Below are positions 24,979 to 33,830 of a stretch of DNA of 64,000 nucleotides, piece after piece. Numbering within the stretch: position 1 is the stretch's first letter; each line of letters starts with the position of its first letter. The DNA is from Desulfitobacterium_A sp034927245 (GTDB lineage: Bacteria > Bacillota > Desulfitobacteriia > Desulfitobacteriales > Desulfitobacteriaceae). The notes under the pieces are model-generated. The model was not told the DNA's origin. It was given only the letters and a program-made list of their open reading frames with translations, and ran no database searches. A program made the position numbers and the translations under genes. The stretch is taken from assembly GCF_034927245.1 (NCBI RefSeq), contig NZ_JAYFQK010000011.1:1-64000 (forward strand). Reading direction: 5' to 3'.

Positions 24979-26713
24979 TCCGGCCAGCCCCCTCGGCATA
25001 TTGCAAATTAAAGATCGTGGCATAAAGTGTGGCGCTTTTTAGCAGTTCTTCATGAGTCCCATAATCGACAGTCTTGTCCTCATGGAGAAGCATAATCCGG
25101 TTAATCTGATTGAAAATGGCTAAGCGGTGCGAAATCAGAAGGATGAGGCTCTGTTGGTAATGCTTTTTTAGATTTTCAATGATTTTTTCTTCGGTTTTCA
25201 TGTCAATGGCTGAAAAAGGGTCGTCTAAAACAATAATTTTATTTTTATTTAACAGGGTTCTGGCCAGGGCGATTCTTGCTTGCTGTCCGCCGCTTAAGCG
25301 AATTCCGCCGTTACCCACTAAGGTATTTTCTCCGTCAGGCATTGCGGCTAAATCCGTATCGAAGCAGACATCCGCCAAAACAGCCGTGATGTCTTGGTCC
25401 TGACCCAGTGTAATATTGTTATAAAGGGTGTCTGAAAGCAATTGAGGCTTGTGGCCGAGATAGGAAATCATCTGACTCCGTTCGTAATCAGAGTAATCTT
25501 TCAGCTCCTTGCCGTCAATTTTGATGCTGCCGTGATAGGGATATAACCCCAATAAGGCGAGTCCGAGGGTAGACTTCCCTGAAGCGATAGAACCGGTAAT
25601 GCCAATGATTTCGCTTTGTTTTCCTTCAAAACTGATGTTTTCAAGAATAGATGACTCACTGTCCGGGTAAGAAAAACTGAGGTTTTTAACGGAGAGTTGG
25701 GTGTCGCCATCACCGATGTTTGATGCAGTATCTTTACGTTTGTATTCGGTAAGATAGGGTTTGATCCGCTTCCAAGAGACTTGTGATTTTTGGATAGAAT
25801 TAAAGAGTTTTGCGGCTCGGCCTCCTTTACCGCTCATCAAGGTAAACATCGTGAGATAGGTCGAAAAGACACCGACCGTCCAGCCTCCTTCAATCACTTT
25901 TGACCCGCCGAGGTAAATGACCAGAACAATGCCTAACGATCCGATCACTTTGTAGAGGGGCATCATCGAGCTTTCTACGAGATTGGCTTTAATCGCCTTG
26001 TTCTGCAGATCTTTTAATTCAACGGTATATTTTGCTCTGTTTTGCGCTTCCATGCCGGTAACACGATAGACGAGCGCGTTTTCAAGGGTATCATAGGTAA
26101 TATCGGTTAATTCACTGCTTTTTTTGCGAAATTCAATCGAATAGGAATATATGAGTATTTTTAGTTTTTCCGCAAGCAACATGGCAACCGGGATGAAAAG
26201 GGTGGAGAGGATCGTGATTTTTACATCATAAACCATCATCGATAGAAGGTAGGCGATCATAAGTACACCCGTATCAAAGATCTCGGTGGAAAACTTACGC
26301 ATCCCTTCGACACAGAGGTCAACATCGGAAATGGCCCGGGTCATTAAGTTGCCGATGTTCTCTTGATCCAACGCGGCAATGTTTTTATTCATGATATCGT
26401 TATAGATCATGAACCGCATAACGGCACTTGTACTATTAGCAAAGCGTCGTATGTAAAAGCGCTTAAAATAGCGCATCAGTTGAATCATGGCGATAACGGC
26501 AACGAAGGTAACGGCAACTTTGAGGACAGCGCTTAAGCTATCCCCTCGGACAAGAGCATCGATCATCTTGCCTTGATAAATAGGACCTAAAATGGTGGCA
26601 CTGTTAAACCCAAGGCCAAATATGATGATGCAGGCGACAACGAATTTTTCCCTTGTCCAATAATTGATGATTCGATCGGGATGCTCCATAGGCTCTATCC
26701 TTAAATTTGCCAT
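24968..26713 (-). CDS. ABC exporter half-transporter, subunit with degenerate ATP site
   Basis: 581 residues: membrane domain (about 1-310) and ATPase domain with Walker A GSIASGKSTL near 371, canonical signature LSGGQQARIALAR, and Walker B IIVLDDPFSAID. The catalytic Glu after Walker B is replaced by Asp, as in the degenerate site of heterodimeric exporters. Paired with the downstream subunit, whose Walker B is intact but whose signature is altered, it completes one consensus and one non-consensus ATP site. GGTGGA precedes ATG 26713. Substrate unknown. Confidence 0.87.
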   Translation of the reverse strand: MANLRIEPMEHPDRIINYWTREKFVVACIIIFGLGFNSATILGPIYQGKMIDALVRGDSLSAVLKVAVTFVAVIAMIQLMRYFKRFYIRRFANSTSAVMRFMIYNDIMNKNIAALDQENIGNLMTRAISDVDLCVEGMRKFSTEIFDTGVLMIAYLLSMMVYDVKITILSTLFIPVAMLLAEKLKILIYSYSIEFRKKSSELTDITYDTLENALVYRVTGMEAQNRAKYTVELKDLQNKAIKANLVESSMMPLYKVIGSLGIVLVIYLGGSKVIEGGWTVGVFSTYLTMFTLMSGKGGRAAKLFNSIQKSQVSWKRIKPYLTEYKRKDTASNIGDGDTQLSVKNLSFSYPDSESSILENISFEGKQSEIIGITGSIASGKSTLGLALLGLYPYHGSIKIDGKELKDYSDYERSQMISYLGHKPQLLSDTLYNNITLGQDQDITAVLADVCFDTDLAAMPDGENTLVGNGGIRLSGGQQARIALARTLLNKNKIIVLDDPFSAIDMKTEEKIIENLKKHYQQSLILLISHRLAIFNQINRIMLLHEDKTVDYGTHEELLKSATLYATIFNLQYAEGAGRIEP

Positions 26714-26808
26714 AAGTCCACCTCATTTCCAATGTTTATATCATAGACAGAGATATTGATTATGTAAAGATAAACACCGGATGGAATCATTATTGTGTAA
26801 AAATAAAA

Positions 26809-26840
26809 GGGACAGGCTTACTCACTCAAAAGCCTGTCCC
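26809..26840 (-). terminator. Second terminator behind tRNA-Thr(TGT)
   Basis: GGGACAGGCTT and AAGCCTGTCCC (11 bp, perfect); on the minus strand followed by TTTTATTTTT. In tandem with the hairpin at 26850-26870. Confidence 0.75.
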
Positions 26841-26849
26841 TGTAATAAT

Positions 26850-26870
26850 AAAAGCCTGCAATCGTTTGCA
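26850..26870 (-). terminator. First terminator behind tRNA-Thr(TGT)
   Basis: Minus strand AGCCTGCAA, loop ACGA, TTGCAGGCT, then TTTATTATT. Lies about 15 bases beyond the tRNA CCA end. Confidence 0.85.
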
Positions 26871-26885
26871 GGCTTATGCTTCATA

Positions 26886-26961
26886 TGGAGCCGATGGCAG
26901 GACTCGAACCTGTAACCTGCTGATTACAAATCAGCTGCTCTACCAATTGAGCTACATCGGC
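26886..26961 (-). tRNA. tRNA-Thr(TGT)
   Basis: 76 bases with encoded CCA. Acceptor GCCGATG, D arm GCTCAATTGGTAGAGC, anticodon stem-loop CTGATTTGTAATCAG with anticodon TGT (reads ACA, Thr), T arm ACAGGTTCGAGTCCTGC. Two intrinsic terminators follow. Confidence 0.95.
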
Positions 26962-27299
26962 ATGTCTCAGTTGTCCCGTGACACTTGCTTATAATATCAT
27001 AAGGTAATTTGATTTTCAACTCTTTTTATGAAATATCTTTCTTGAATTCACCTGAATCGGATATATTAAATTTATTGACGAAATTTATCAATTTAAGTTT
27101 GAATGTAGTAAAATGAACATGTAATGAACTAAAGAAAAATCTTCGGATATAGGAAACTTACTACAGGTAACCTGTAGTTTAGTTGACTTATCCAGGGACT
27201 TAGCGCCACTTATCTCTAAATTAGGAAGTGGAAGTTTTAGTGGCGGTTAGTCATCGGATAAAACATCGGATAAATACATTAAATTAATTGGAGCTTAAT
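26962..27299. other. 340-bp region with hairpin repeat copy B
   Basis: Contains the likely promoter of tRNA-Thr(TGT) on the minus strand, AT-rich DNA, and the dispersed repeat copy B (27149-27266) directly upstream of the TauE/SafE gene. No small gene seen. Confidence 0.55.
27149..27266. repeat. Dispersed hairpin repeat, copy B
   Basis: See copy A at 16722. This copy has a perfect 17-bp inverted repeat CTACAGGTAACCTGTAG, then TTATCC...GGATAA enclosing GACTTAGCGCCACT against AGTGGCGGTTAGTC with an inner AAGTGG alternative. Differences between copies keep pairing (AGTGGCGG here, AGTGGTGG in A, the latter by G.U). It ends about 30 bases before the next start codon. Confidence 0.75.
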
Positions 27300-28085
27300 A
27301 TGTATCTACTGTTTTTTTTAGTCAGTTTTCTGGCATCGACGATAGGACAAATCTGTGGAATTGGCGGCGGTGTTATCATCAAACCGGTACTTGATGCCAC
27401 TGGAACGATGAGCGTCAGTGCTATCAGCTTTCTGTCCGGATGTACGGTGCTATCCATGTCGACTATTTCCGTTCTAAGGAATTTTTTAAGCAAGAAGGAA
27501 ATTATCGATATTAAATCGAGTACACCCCTTGCAATAGGCGGAATAATCGGCGGAGTGCTGGGTAAATGGATATTTGAACTGGTTAAGGCTATTTTTCAGA
27601 ATGAAAATCATCTGGGAGCAGTCCAGGCGGGTCTATTGATTGTTGTTACCTTAGGCTCCCTTTTGTACAGTGTGAATTCTCATAAAATACATACTCGCAA
27701 TATTAAGAACGTGATGTTATGTGCTCTGATAGGCCTGGGTCTGGGTATGATTTCAACTTTCCTTGGAATTGGCGGAGGCCCTATTAATCTTACCGTTTTA
27801 TTCTATTTCTTATCAATGGATACAAAAAAGGCAGCGGCAAATTCCTTGTATATCATTATGTTTTCTCAATTCGCAGGCCTTTTTCAAACTGTAGTGGGCG
27901 GAACTGTCCCACAGGTCAGTGCTTTGATTTTAGCATTAATGGTTTTTGCAGGTGTAGTTGGCGGAGTAATAGGCGGCCGTATCAATAAGAAAATCTCCGC
28001 GGAAGTCGTGGACAAACTGTTTATCGGATTAATGATTGTAATTGTCGGCATAAATATTTACAACCTAGTCAGATTTACAATCTGA
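27300..28085 (+). CDS. TauE/SafE family anion exporter
   Basis: 261 residues, about eight membrane helices in two repeated halves. The family Gly-rich motifs are GQICGIGGGVIIKPVLD near residue 16 and TFLGIGGGPINLTVL near residue 155. The family transports sulfite, sulfoacetate and other organosulfur anions, mostly outwards. ATG 27300 follows GGAG (27290-27293); the TTG at 27288 overlaps it. It begins a group with the TIM-like and LarA-like genes, next to the sugar region, where an acid exporter would fit. Exact substrate unproven. Confidence 0.8.
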   Translation: MYLLFFLVSFLASTIGQICGIGGGVIIKPVLDATGTMSVSAISFLSGCTVLSMSTISVLRNFLSKKEIIDIKSSTPLAIGGIIGGVLGKWIFELVKAIFQNENHLGAVQAGLLIVVTLGSLLYSVNSHKIHTRNIKNVMLCALIGLGLGMISTFLGIGGGPINLTVLFYFLSMDTKKAAANSLYIIMFSQFAGLFQTVVGGTVPQVSALILALMVFAGVVGGVIGGRINKKISAEVVDKLFIGLMIVIVGINIYNLVRFTI

Positions 28086-28131
28086 TCATGTAAAATCAGC
28101 AAACAACAGGGTGAGGGAGTTGAAGACAAAT

Positions 28132-29061
28132 ATGAAAGAAATATTTATAAACCTTAAACGGTTTGATGTCCCTCGTTCTAAAGGCGGTGTTTGCCCAAGG
28201 GACAATGCTAAGGAGTGGATAGAAGAGGTCATTTCCGAAAGTATGAAACTGGGAATCGGCTCTTTAGAAAATGTGAATGTTGTGTACATGGTGCCGGAAG
28301 CCCTAATTATTCCCGCGCAAGAAAAGCTTAGGGAATATCCGGAAAATATGAGAGCCAATCTGAAAGTGGGCTGTCAAAGTGTATTTAGGAACAATATTAA
28401 GGCCGGAGAGAATTTTGGTGCTTTTACCGCAAATATGCCGGCCGCCAGTGCTTATCAAATGGGATGCCGATGGACGATCATCGGACATTCCGAGGAACGT
28501 CATGATAAGCAGGAAATTATCGGAGCATTTCAACCCGATTGGAATCAGTCGGATGTTCTTCGGGAGCGGTGTGCTGTCGCCGTCGATAGTCTTATTAACC
28601 GTGAGGTATTGTCTGCTCTGGAACAGGGCATGGATGTCCTGCTTTGCATCGGTGAAACTGCCGAAGAGCGGGGTAGGGGCAACTTTGAAGAGCAGCGGAG
28701 GCGTACCCAGAATGTCCTTTATGGCCAATTGAAGCGCGGTCTGTGCGGCGGAATAGACTATCTTCCCAATCGAAAGATTGTTATAGGTTATGAACCCATT
28801 TGGGCCATTGGCCCGGGCAAAACACCTCCCGGCAGGGAATACATCGCCCAGATTTCCAAGTTCATAAAGGATACGGTCAAGGAAATTTACGGTTTTAATG
28901 TTCCGGTCGTTTACGGCGGCGGTTTAAAAGAAGAAAATGCCGCAATGATTTCAAGCATCGAGACGATTGATGGCGGTCTGGTGGCACTTACCCGTTTCTC
29001 CGGCGAAATAGGATTTTATGTGAAAGACTTAAAGAAAATCATCAGTCAATATATACGTTGA
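28132..29061 (+). CDS. Triosephosphate-isomerase-like protein, long variant
   Basis: 309 residues, about 55 more than ordinary TIM. The active-site residues are kept: Asn and Lys in INLKRFD (normally NWKMN), His in IGHSEERH, Glu in IGYEPIWAIGPGKTP (loop 6), and the phosphate loop GGGLKEENA. An insertion follows RFDVP, and another lies around FQPDWNQSDVLRERC. TIM homologues of this type act on DHAP or on tetrulose phosphates. ATG 28132 is preferred, since it gives the family-like start MKEIFINLKRF; GTG 28111 and TTG 28120 are in frame upstream. Lies 46 bases after the exporter gene. Confidence 0.75.
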   Translation: MKEIFINLKRFDVPRSKGGVCPRDNAKEWIEEVISESMKLGIGSLENVNVVYMVPEALIIPAQEKLREYPENMRANLKVGCQSVFRNNIKAGENFGAFTANMPAASAYQMGCRWTIIGHSEERHDKQEIIGAFQPDWNQSDVLRERCAVAVDSLINREVLSALEQGMDVLLCIGETAEERGRGNFEEQRRRTQNVLYGQLKRGLCGGIDYLPNRKIVIGYEPIWAIGPGKTPPGREYIAQISKFIKDTVKEIYGFNVPVVYGGGLKEENAAMISSIETIDGGLVALTRFSGEIGFYVKDLKKIISQYIR

Positions 29062-29134
29062 CTTCTCCCCGCGGCTAAAGTCGGGGGATTCCTGGTTCAT
29101 ATCGCCGACTTATGCCGTACAGTCCCCAGGCGTA
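29060..29134 (+). mobile_element. Remnant of an IS200/IS605-type element right end
   Basis: GACTTCTCCCCGCGGCTAAAG continues into TCGGGGGATTCCTGGTTCAT and then, around 29104-29131, into a second hairpin closed by CGCC/GGCG with CAGTCCCCAGGCG. This sequence is the well-known hairpin end region near the 3' end of tnpB-bearing IS605 elements. No tnpA or tnpB coding sequence remains; the fragment sits in the 100-bp gap between the TIM-like and LarA-like genes. Confidence 0.6.
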
Positions 29135-29164
29135 AAGAAAAAAACAAAGATAGGGAGCGATCAT

Positions 29165-30610
29165 ATGAAACTGGAGTTTGAATATGGTCAAGGTACGATG
29201 TCTGCCGATTTGCCGGATACCGCCGATGTTTTTATTCCGGGAATCACTGTTCCGGATCCTCCGTGTATTCCGGAAGATCAGCTGGTTGCCGCCACTCGAA
29301 AATCCATTTTGCATCCTATAGGGATGGAACCCCTCTCTCAATTAGCAAAAAAAGGTTCCAAAGTTGTGATTGTTTTTCCTGACAGGGTAAAAGGCGGGGA
29401 ACAGCCCACGTCTCACCGTAAAATATCAATTCCGATAATTCTGGAGGAACTTTATAAAGCCGGTGTTGGGAAAAAGGACATTTTACTGATTTGTTCCAAT
29501 GGTCTGCATAGAAAAAATACGAAAGAAGAGATTTTCAACGTATTAGGGGCAGATCTTTTTCATGAGTTTTGGTATTCTCATCAGATTATCAACCATGACA
29601 GTGAGGATTATAAGCATTTGGTCGATCTTGGTACAACAGATCGCGGAGATCCGGTGCTGATGAATAAGTATGTTTATGATTCTGATGTCGCTATATTAAT
29701 CGGTCACACTCAGGGTAATCCTTACGGGGGTTATTCCGGAGGCTATAAACACTGTGCAACGGGTATTACCCACTGGCGCAGCATTGCCTCACACCACATA
29801 CCGGAAGTGATGCATCGCAAGGACTTTACTCCTGTCAGCAGTCACTCCCTGATGCGGACTAAGTTTGATGAAATAGGTCAGCATATGGAAAAATGCATGG
29901 GTAAAAAGTTTTTCTGTTGTGATGCTGTTTTGGATACGAAATCAAGACAAATTGAGATTAATAGCGGGTATGCGAAGGAAATGCAGCCCATCTCGTGGAA
30001 AACCGCGGATAAACGTACTTACGTCAATTGGGCGGAGAAAAAATACGATGTCTTGGTATTTGGCATGCCACAGTCCTTCCACTATGGGGATGGCATGGGT
30101 ACCAATCCAATTATGATGATGCAGGCGTTATCGGCCCAGGTGATTCGCCACAAGAGGATCATGAAGGATAACTGTGTGATCCTATGTTCCTCAACATGTA
30201 ACGGTTATTTCCACGAAGAGTTATGGCCATATATCCCGGAGCTTTACCGTATGTTTCAAAAAGATCATATGAATACGCTGGCAGATATGAGCCGTTACGC
30301 TGAATATTTTGCAACGAATCAAGAATATATTAGAAAATACCGTTATGGCAATGCATTTCATCCTTTCCATGGTTTCTCGATGATGACCTGCGGTCATATC
30401 GCTGAAATGAATACCTCGGCGATTTATATCGTTGGAGCACAGGAACCGGGGATTGCCAGGGCAATGGGCCTGAAGACGAGGGCAACCTTTGAAGAAGCTT
30501 TAGTCGATGCCAAGAAGAAATTCGTTGGTGAAAACCCAAATATTTTGGCTTTGCCTTTGACCTTTAAAACCGCCGCCGTTCATCTTTGTATGAAGGGCGA
30601 AGGTCAATAG
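29165..30610 (+). CDS. LarA-like (DUF2088) racemase/epimerase family protein
   Basis: 481 residues of the lactate-racemase superfamily, which uses the nickel-pincer cofactor to invert 2-hydroxyacids. Visible family features: FPDRVKGG (usually DxTRP), ICSNGLHRKNTKEE, IINHDSED, the Lys/His loop in GGYSGGYKHCATG, and a conserved C-terminal domain. The altered DRVKGG and SGGYK loops say it is not lactate racemase itself; a different hydroxyacid or sugar acid is likely. No larB/C/E cofactor genes here. GGGAG precedes ATG 29165. Probably cotranscribed with the TIM-like gene. Confidence 0.7.
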   Translation: MKLEFEYGQGTMSADLPDTADVFIPGITVPDPPCIPEDQLVAATRKSILHPIGMEPLSQLAKKGSKVVIVFPDRVKGGEQPTSHRKISIPIILEELYKAGVGKKDILLICSNGLHRKNTKEEIFNVLGADLFHEFWYSHQIINHDSEDYKHLVDLGTTDRGDPVLMNKYVYDSDVAILIGHTQGNPYGGYSGGYKHCATGITHWRSIASHHIPEVMHRKDFTPVSSHSLMRTKFDEIGQHMEKCMGKKFFCCDAVLDTKSRQIEINSGYAKEMQPISWKTADKRTYVNWAEKKYDVLVFGMPQSFHYGDGMGTNPIMMMQALSAQVIRHKRIMKDNCVILCSSTCNGYFHEELWPYIPELYRMFQKDHMNTLADMSRYAEYFATNQEYIRKYRYGNAFHPFHGFSMMTCGHIAEMNTSAIYIVGAQEPGIARAMGLKTRATFEEALVDAKKKFVGENPNILALPLTFKTAAVHLCMKGEGQ

Positions 30611-30718
30611 AATTTTGTTGGGTTTGTATAGTCATTTTGGTAACTTTGAATATTGGCCTTATATCTGACTTCCTATAAACTGATATCATAGAATATCATT
30701 TTTATAGGAGGAATTCAT

Positions 30719-31816
30719 ATGGCAGCCATTACCTTTAAAAATGTAGTCAAAAAATTTAACGAAAATACCGTTGTGCATGACTTCAATCTTGAAATCCAAG
30801 ATAAGGAATTTGTTGTCTTTGTCGGACCTTCGGGTTGTGGTAAATCAACGACGCTTAGAATGGTTGCGGGCTTGGAAGATATTACAGAAGGAGAAATCTA
30901 CATCGGGGATCGACTTGTAAATGATCTTCAGCCTAAGGATCGTGATATCGCGATGGTATTTCAAAGTTATGCTTTATATCCTCATATGAACGTTTATGAA
31001 AATATAGCTTTTGGCTTAAAATTGCGTAAGATACCTAAACAAGAGATCGATACCAAGGTAAGAGAAGCGGCGCGTATTATGGATATTGAACATTTGTTGG
31101 ACCGCAAGCCAAAGGCTTTATCCGGAGGTCAAAGACAACGGGTTGCGTTAGGCAGAGCTATTGTTCGTGAGCCGCAAGTGTTTTTAATGGATGAACCCTT
31201 ATCAAATCTCGATGCTAAGTTGAGAGTTCAAATGCGTTCGGAAATTGCGAAGTTGCGTCATCGTATACAGACAACGTTCATTTATGTTACCCACGATCAA
31301 ACTGAGGCTATGACGATGGGTGATCGTATTGTTGTTATGAAAGACGGTTTTATCCATCAAGTGGATACGCCAATGAATTTGTATGATCATCCGAAGAATA
31401 TGTTTGTTGCCGGGTTTATCGGTTCTCCATCCATGAATTTTCAGAAGGCAAAAGTTGTCGAGGATCAAGGACATTACTGGCTGGAAACACCTGTTTTCCG
31501 AGTACAGGCCCTTGACGAACAAAAAGTTAAATTAGCTCCTTATGTAGGCAAAGAAATTGTGCTTGGCATTCGTCCGGAAGACATCTATGATGATGAGGTT
31601 GTCACAAATCATCCTGAATGGAGTTTTCAGGTTGAAGTTGAGGTTGTGGAACCCATGGGTTCGGAGAATTATGTTCATTTCCCGGTGAATGGGGTCAATA
31701 TTACCGCCCGTTTTGAAGCAACGAGCAAGGCACAAGTAGCAAAACCACTTCAAATCGCCTTTGATATGCAGGCGGTTCATTATTTTGATGCCGATACACA
31801 AGGGTCTCTCCATTAA
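30719..31816 (+). CDS. Sugar ABC transporter ATPase (UgpC/MsmX/MalK type)
   Basis: 365 residues. Walker A GPSGCGKSTT (about 37-46), Q loop VFQSYALYPHMNV, signature LSGGQRQRVALGRA, Walker B VFLMDEPLSNLDAKLR, switch His in VTHDQTEAMTMGD, and a C-terminal OB-like regulatory domain with IRPEDI. It powers CUT1-type sugar importers; the partner is the binding protein and permeases at 35781-38893, which have no ATPase of their own. AGGAGG precedes ATG 30719. A PucR-type regulator follows 52 bases later. Confidence 0.9.
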   Translation: MAAITFKNVVKKFNENTVVHDFNLEIQDKEFVVFVGPSGCGKSTTLRMVAGLEDITEGEIYIGDRLVNDLQPKDRDIAMVFQSYALYPHMNVYENIAFGLKLRKIPKQEIDTKVREAARIMDIEHLLDRKPKALSGGQRQRVALGRAIVREPQVFLMDEPLSNLDAKLRVQMRSEIAKLRHRIQTTFIYVTHDQTEAMTMGDRIVVMKDGFIHQVDTPMNLYDHPKNMFVAGFIGSPSMNFQKAKVVEDQGHYWLETPVFRVQALDEQKVKLAPYVGKEIVLGIRPEDIYDDEVVTNHPEWSFQVEVEVVEPMGSENYVHFPVNGVNITARFEATSKAQVAKPLQIAFDMQAVHYFDADTQGSLH

Positions 31817-31868
31817 TTAACCCTAACAAAAAACGAATGATGCATCCTAACTAAGGAGTAAGCGGAAA

Positions 31869-32888
31869 ATGGATCAACATCAGCTTGATATTCTATGTCT
31901 CCGTTTAAGCGAGAAAACAGGACTTCGTTTTTTTCAATGGAATTTGCGAAATCAAACATTACAAGGCGAAAAACCAATCATGATTTCGTTTCAGGTGGCC
32001 AAGGAAAACGTCGAATTGGGGTATGTCCCCGATAATGAAGAAAGTACCCATGAATTCTCTGTTCAAATACTCACGCTTTTGGCGGAGGAAATATCGATGA
32101 ATATTCTCCAAAGTGCGGACGGTGTGGGCAAAGAGAAGAGATGGACGTGGGAGATGATGCTTGCGGCAGCTGTTCAAGGGGAATGGAGCAACGATTTCTT
32201 TGAACAAAACATAAAAATACATCATCTGCCAACGCTTGACAACGGATTTCCTATGCTTATTCGCCTGCGTAAATGGAATGAGGAAGTACCTGTCGTTTTA
32301 AAAAATATATTGCCCAAGTATAAAGTTTTTTGGGTGAATCAACTCGATATCTTTGTATTTATATCAACGCGTTCCATTGCTTTAGAATACTCAAAACCTA
32401 CAGACTTATATCAATGGTGTGAATCCTTGATTCAAACCATTCATTCATTGATGGGTGATGAATTGGGAATCTTCGCTTCGACGTATGTGGGCTATCCGGA
32501 TTCCTCAAATATATGGCTAGGGTATAAAGAGGTTCTCAATCTCGCTGATTTACAACCCCATTTTTTTCCGGGCGAAGTAGGCTTGGTTTCTTGGAAATTA
32601 GGACTTTACAGACTTATTGAAAATTCGTCTTTAGAAAATGTTCATCGATTTTTGCAAGAGGCTTTTAATGGAGCAGATCTTAATCAAGAGCTGCTGGAAA
32701 CGTTGGAGACGTTTTTTGCTTTGAACATGAATCTTTCTGAAGCATCCCGTGTACTTTATATTCATCGTAATACCCTGATTTATCGCCTGGATAAGGTAAC
32801 AAACCTTACAGGGCATAATCCTCGCGACTTCAAACAAGCCATTGATCTTTATCTTGGTATTTGGTTGCAAAAGACGATCAAGAAATAG
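31869..32888 (+). CDS. PucR/CdaR-type transcription regulator
   Basis: 339 residues. The C-terminal 55 residues are a PucR-type helix-turn-helix: FFALNMNLSEASRVLYIHRN then TLIYRLDKVTNLTGHNPRDF. The N-terminal 280 residues form a sensory/GGDEF-like region without known ligand motifs. Such proteins activate catabolic operons for sugars, sugar acids or purines. It lies just after the sugar ATPase gene with AAGGAG before ATG 31869, so it may control the importer region. Confidence 0.75.
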   Translation: MDQHQLDILCLRLSEKTGLRFFQWNLRNQTLQGEKPIMISFQVAKENVELGYVPDNEESTHEFSVQILTLLAEEISMNILQSADGVGKEKRWTWEMMLAAAVQGEWSNDFFEQNIKIHHLPTLDNGFPMLIRLRKWNEEVPVVLKNILPKYKVFWVNQLDIFVFISTRSIALEYSKPTDLYQWCESLIQTIHSLMGDELGIFASTYVGYPDSSNIWLGYKEVLNLADLQPHFFPGEVGLVSWKLGLYRLIENSSLENVHRFLQEAFNGADLNQELLETLETFFALNMNLSEASRVLYIHRNTLIYRLDKVTNLTGHNPRDFKQAIDLYLGIWLQKTIKK

Positions 32889-32937
32889 TGTATAATTTTG
32901 GGGGACTTGATCATTTAAAGGAAATAAAATATAATAT

Positions 32938-32947
32938 ACAATATTGT
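32938..32947. promoter_or_regulatory. CAATATTG operator-like palindrome before the first GntR gene
   Basis: ACAATATTGT, a 10-bp palindrome followed by the related ACAATAGTATAT, lies 37 bases before the GntR start. It shares the AATATT half-site with the two sites at 34766 and 34857. Confidence 0.4.
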
Positions 32948-32983
32948 TAACATACAATAGTATATAGAGGCGAGGTTTAGTAA

Positions 32984-33754
32984 ATGAGTCTAGATAAGAA
33001 TGCCCCCATTCCTTTGCATTACCAATTAACAAACGATCTTCGAGGGGAAATAATCAAAGAAAAATGGGGTGTCGGCGAATTATTTCCGACGGATAAAGAA
33101 TTGATGGAGAAATACAATATAAGCAGTACAACCGTAAGACGAGCCGTAGCCCAATTAGTTCAAGAAGGATTGCTTGAACGTAAACCGGGGAAGGGGACTT
33201 TCGTAAAAAAAGCACCCGTCGAAGAAACATTAGGCAATTTAACCGGTTTTTTTGATGAAATGATCAGTCATGGATTTCATCCCAGCGCAGATATTCTGAA
33301 CCTTTCCGTGGTAAATATCGATGATAAAGAATTGGAAAAGGTTCCGCAACTCAGGATATTTAACGAGCAAAAAGTCTTTTTGATTGAAAAGATACAAAAG
33401 CTAAACGGTGAACCGGTTGCTTATGTCAGGAGTTATTGGCCGTATGATTATGGCTCACGTATAGCCGAATTTGATTTAACGACAAGGGGCATTTACGACA
33501 TTATCAAAAAGGAATTAGAAATAAATTTAATCAGGGCGGAAGAGTTTGTGGGTGCCGATATTGCCCATAAAAAGACGGCGGAATATCTAAACGTGAGGAA
33601 AGGATTCCCTATTTTAACGATGCAACGAATTGCTTACGATGATCAAAACTCGCCGCTGGAGCTTTCAATCAATGAATACCGAGCCGACAGGTATAAATAC
33701 AAAGTTCTTTTGAAGCAAAGTGATCAAAGGGTAGCCGGTTACTTTATCCATTAA
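32984..33754 (+). CDS. GntR/HutC-family regulator with UTRA domain (paralogue 1)
   Basis: 256 residues. The winged HTH is at residues 10-75 (PLHYQLTNDLRGEI, SSTTVRRAVAQLVQEGLLER and PGKGTFVKK). The UTRA effector domain (about 95-245) ends in the family hallmark LELSINEYRADRYKYK. UTRA domains bind phosphorylated sugars or small acids and release DNA. It is closely related to the second GntR at 34913 across its whole length. GAGGCGAGG precedes ATG 32984. It is separated from the aldolase gene by a bidirectional terminator. Confidence 0.88.
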   Translation: MSLDKNAPIPLHYQLTNDLRGEIIKEKWGVGELFPTDKELMEKYNISSTTVRRAVAQLVQEGLLERKPGKGTFVKKAPVEETLGNLTGFFDEMISHGFHPSADILNLSVVNIDDKELEKVPQLRIFNEQKVFLIEKIQKLNGEPVAYVRSYWPYDYGSRIAEFDLTTRGIYDIIKKELEINLIRAEEFVGADIAHKKTAEYLNVRKGFPILTMQRIAYDDQNSPLELSINEYRADRYKYKVLLKQSDQRVAGYFIH

Positions 33755-33755
33755 C

Positions 33756-33797
33756 AAGAATGGGGAGTATCGTTAAAATGCGATACTCCCCATTCTT
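33756..33797. terminator. Bidirectional terminator between GntR 1 and the aldolase gene
   Basis: AAGAATGGGGAGTATCG and its exact complement (17 bp) around an 8-base loop, with TTTTAT after it on the plus strand. Serves both convergent genes. Confidence 0.9.
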
Positions 33798-33830
33798 TTA
33801 TACTTATACGTAGTAATATTAACTTCAGAA

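Noticed and set aside
28303..28728. 141-codon minus-strand frame in the TIM-like gene
   Set aside because: Antisense shadow of a gene with clear catalytic motifs.
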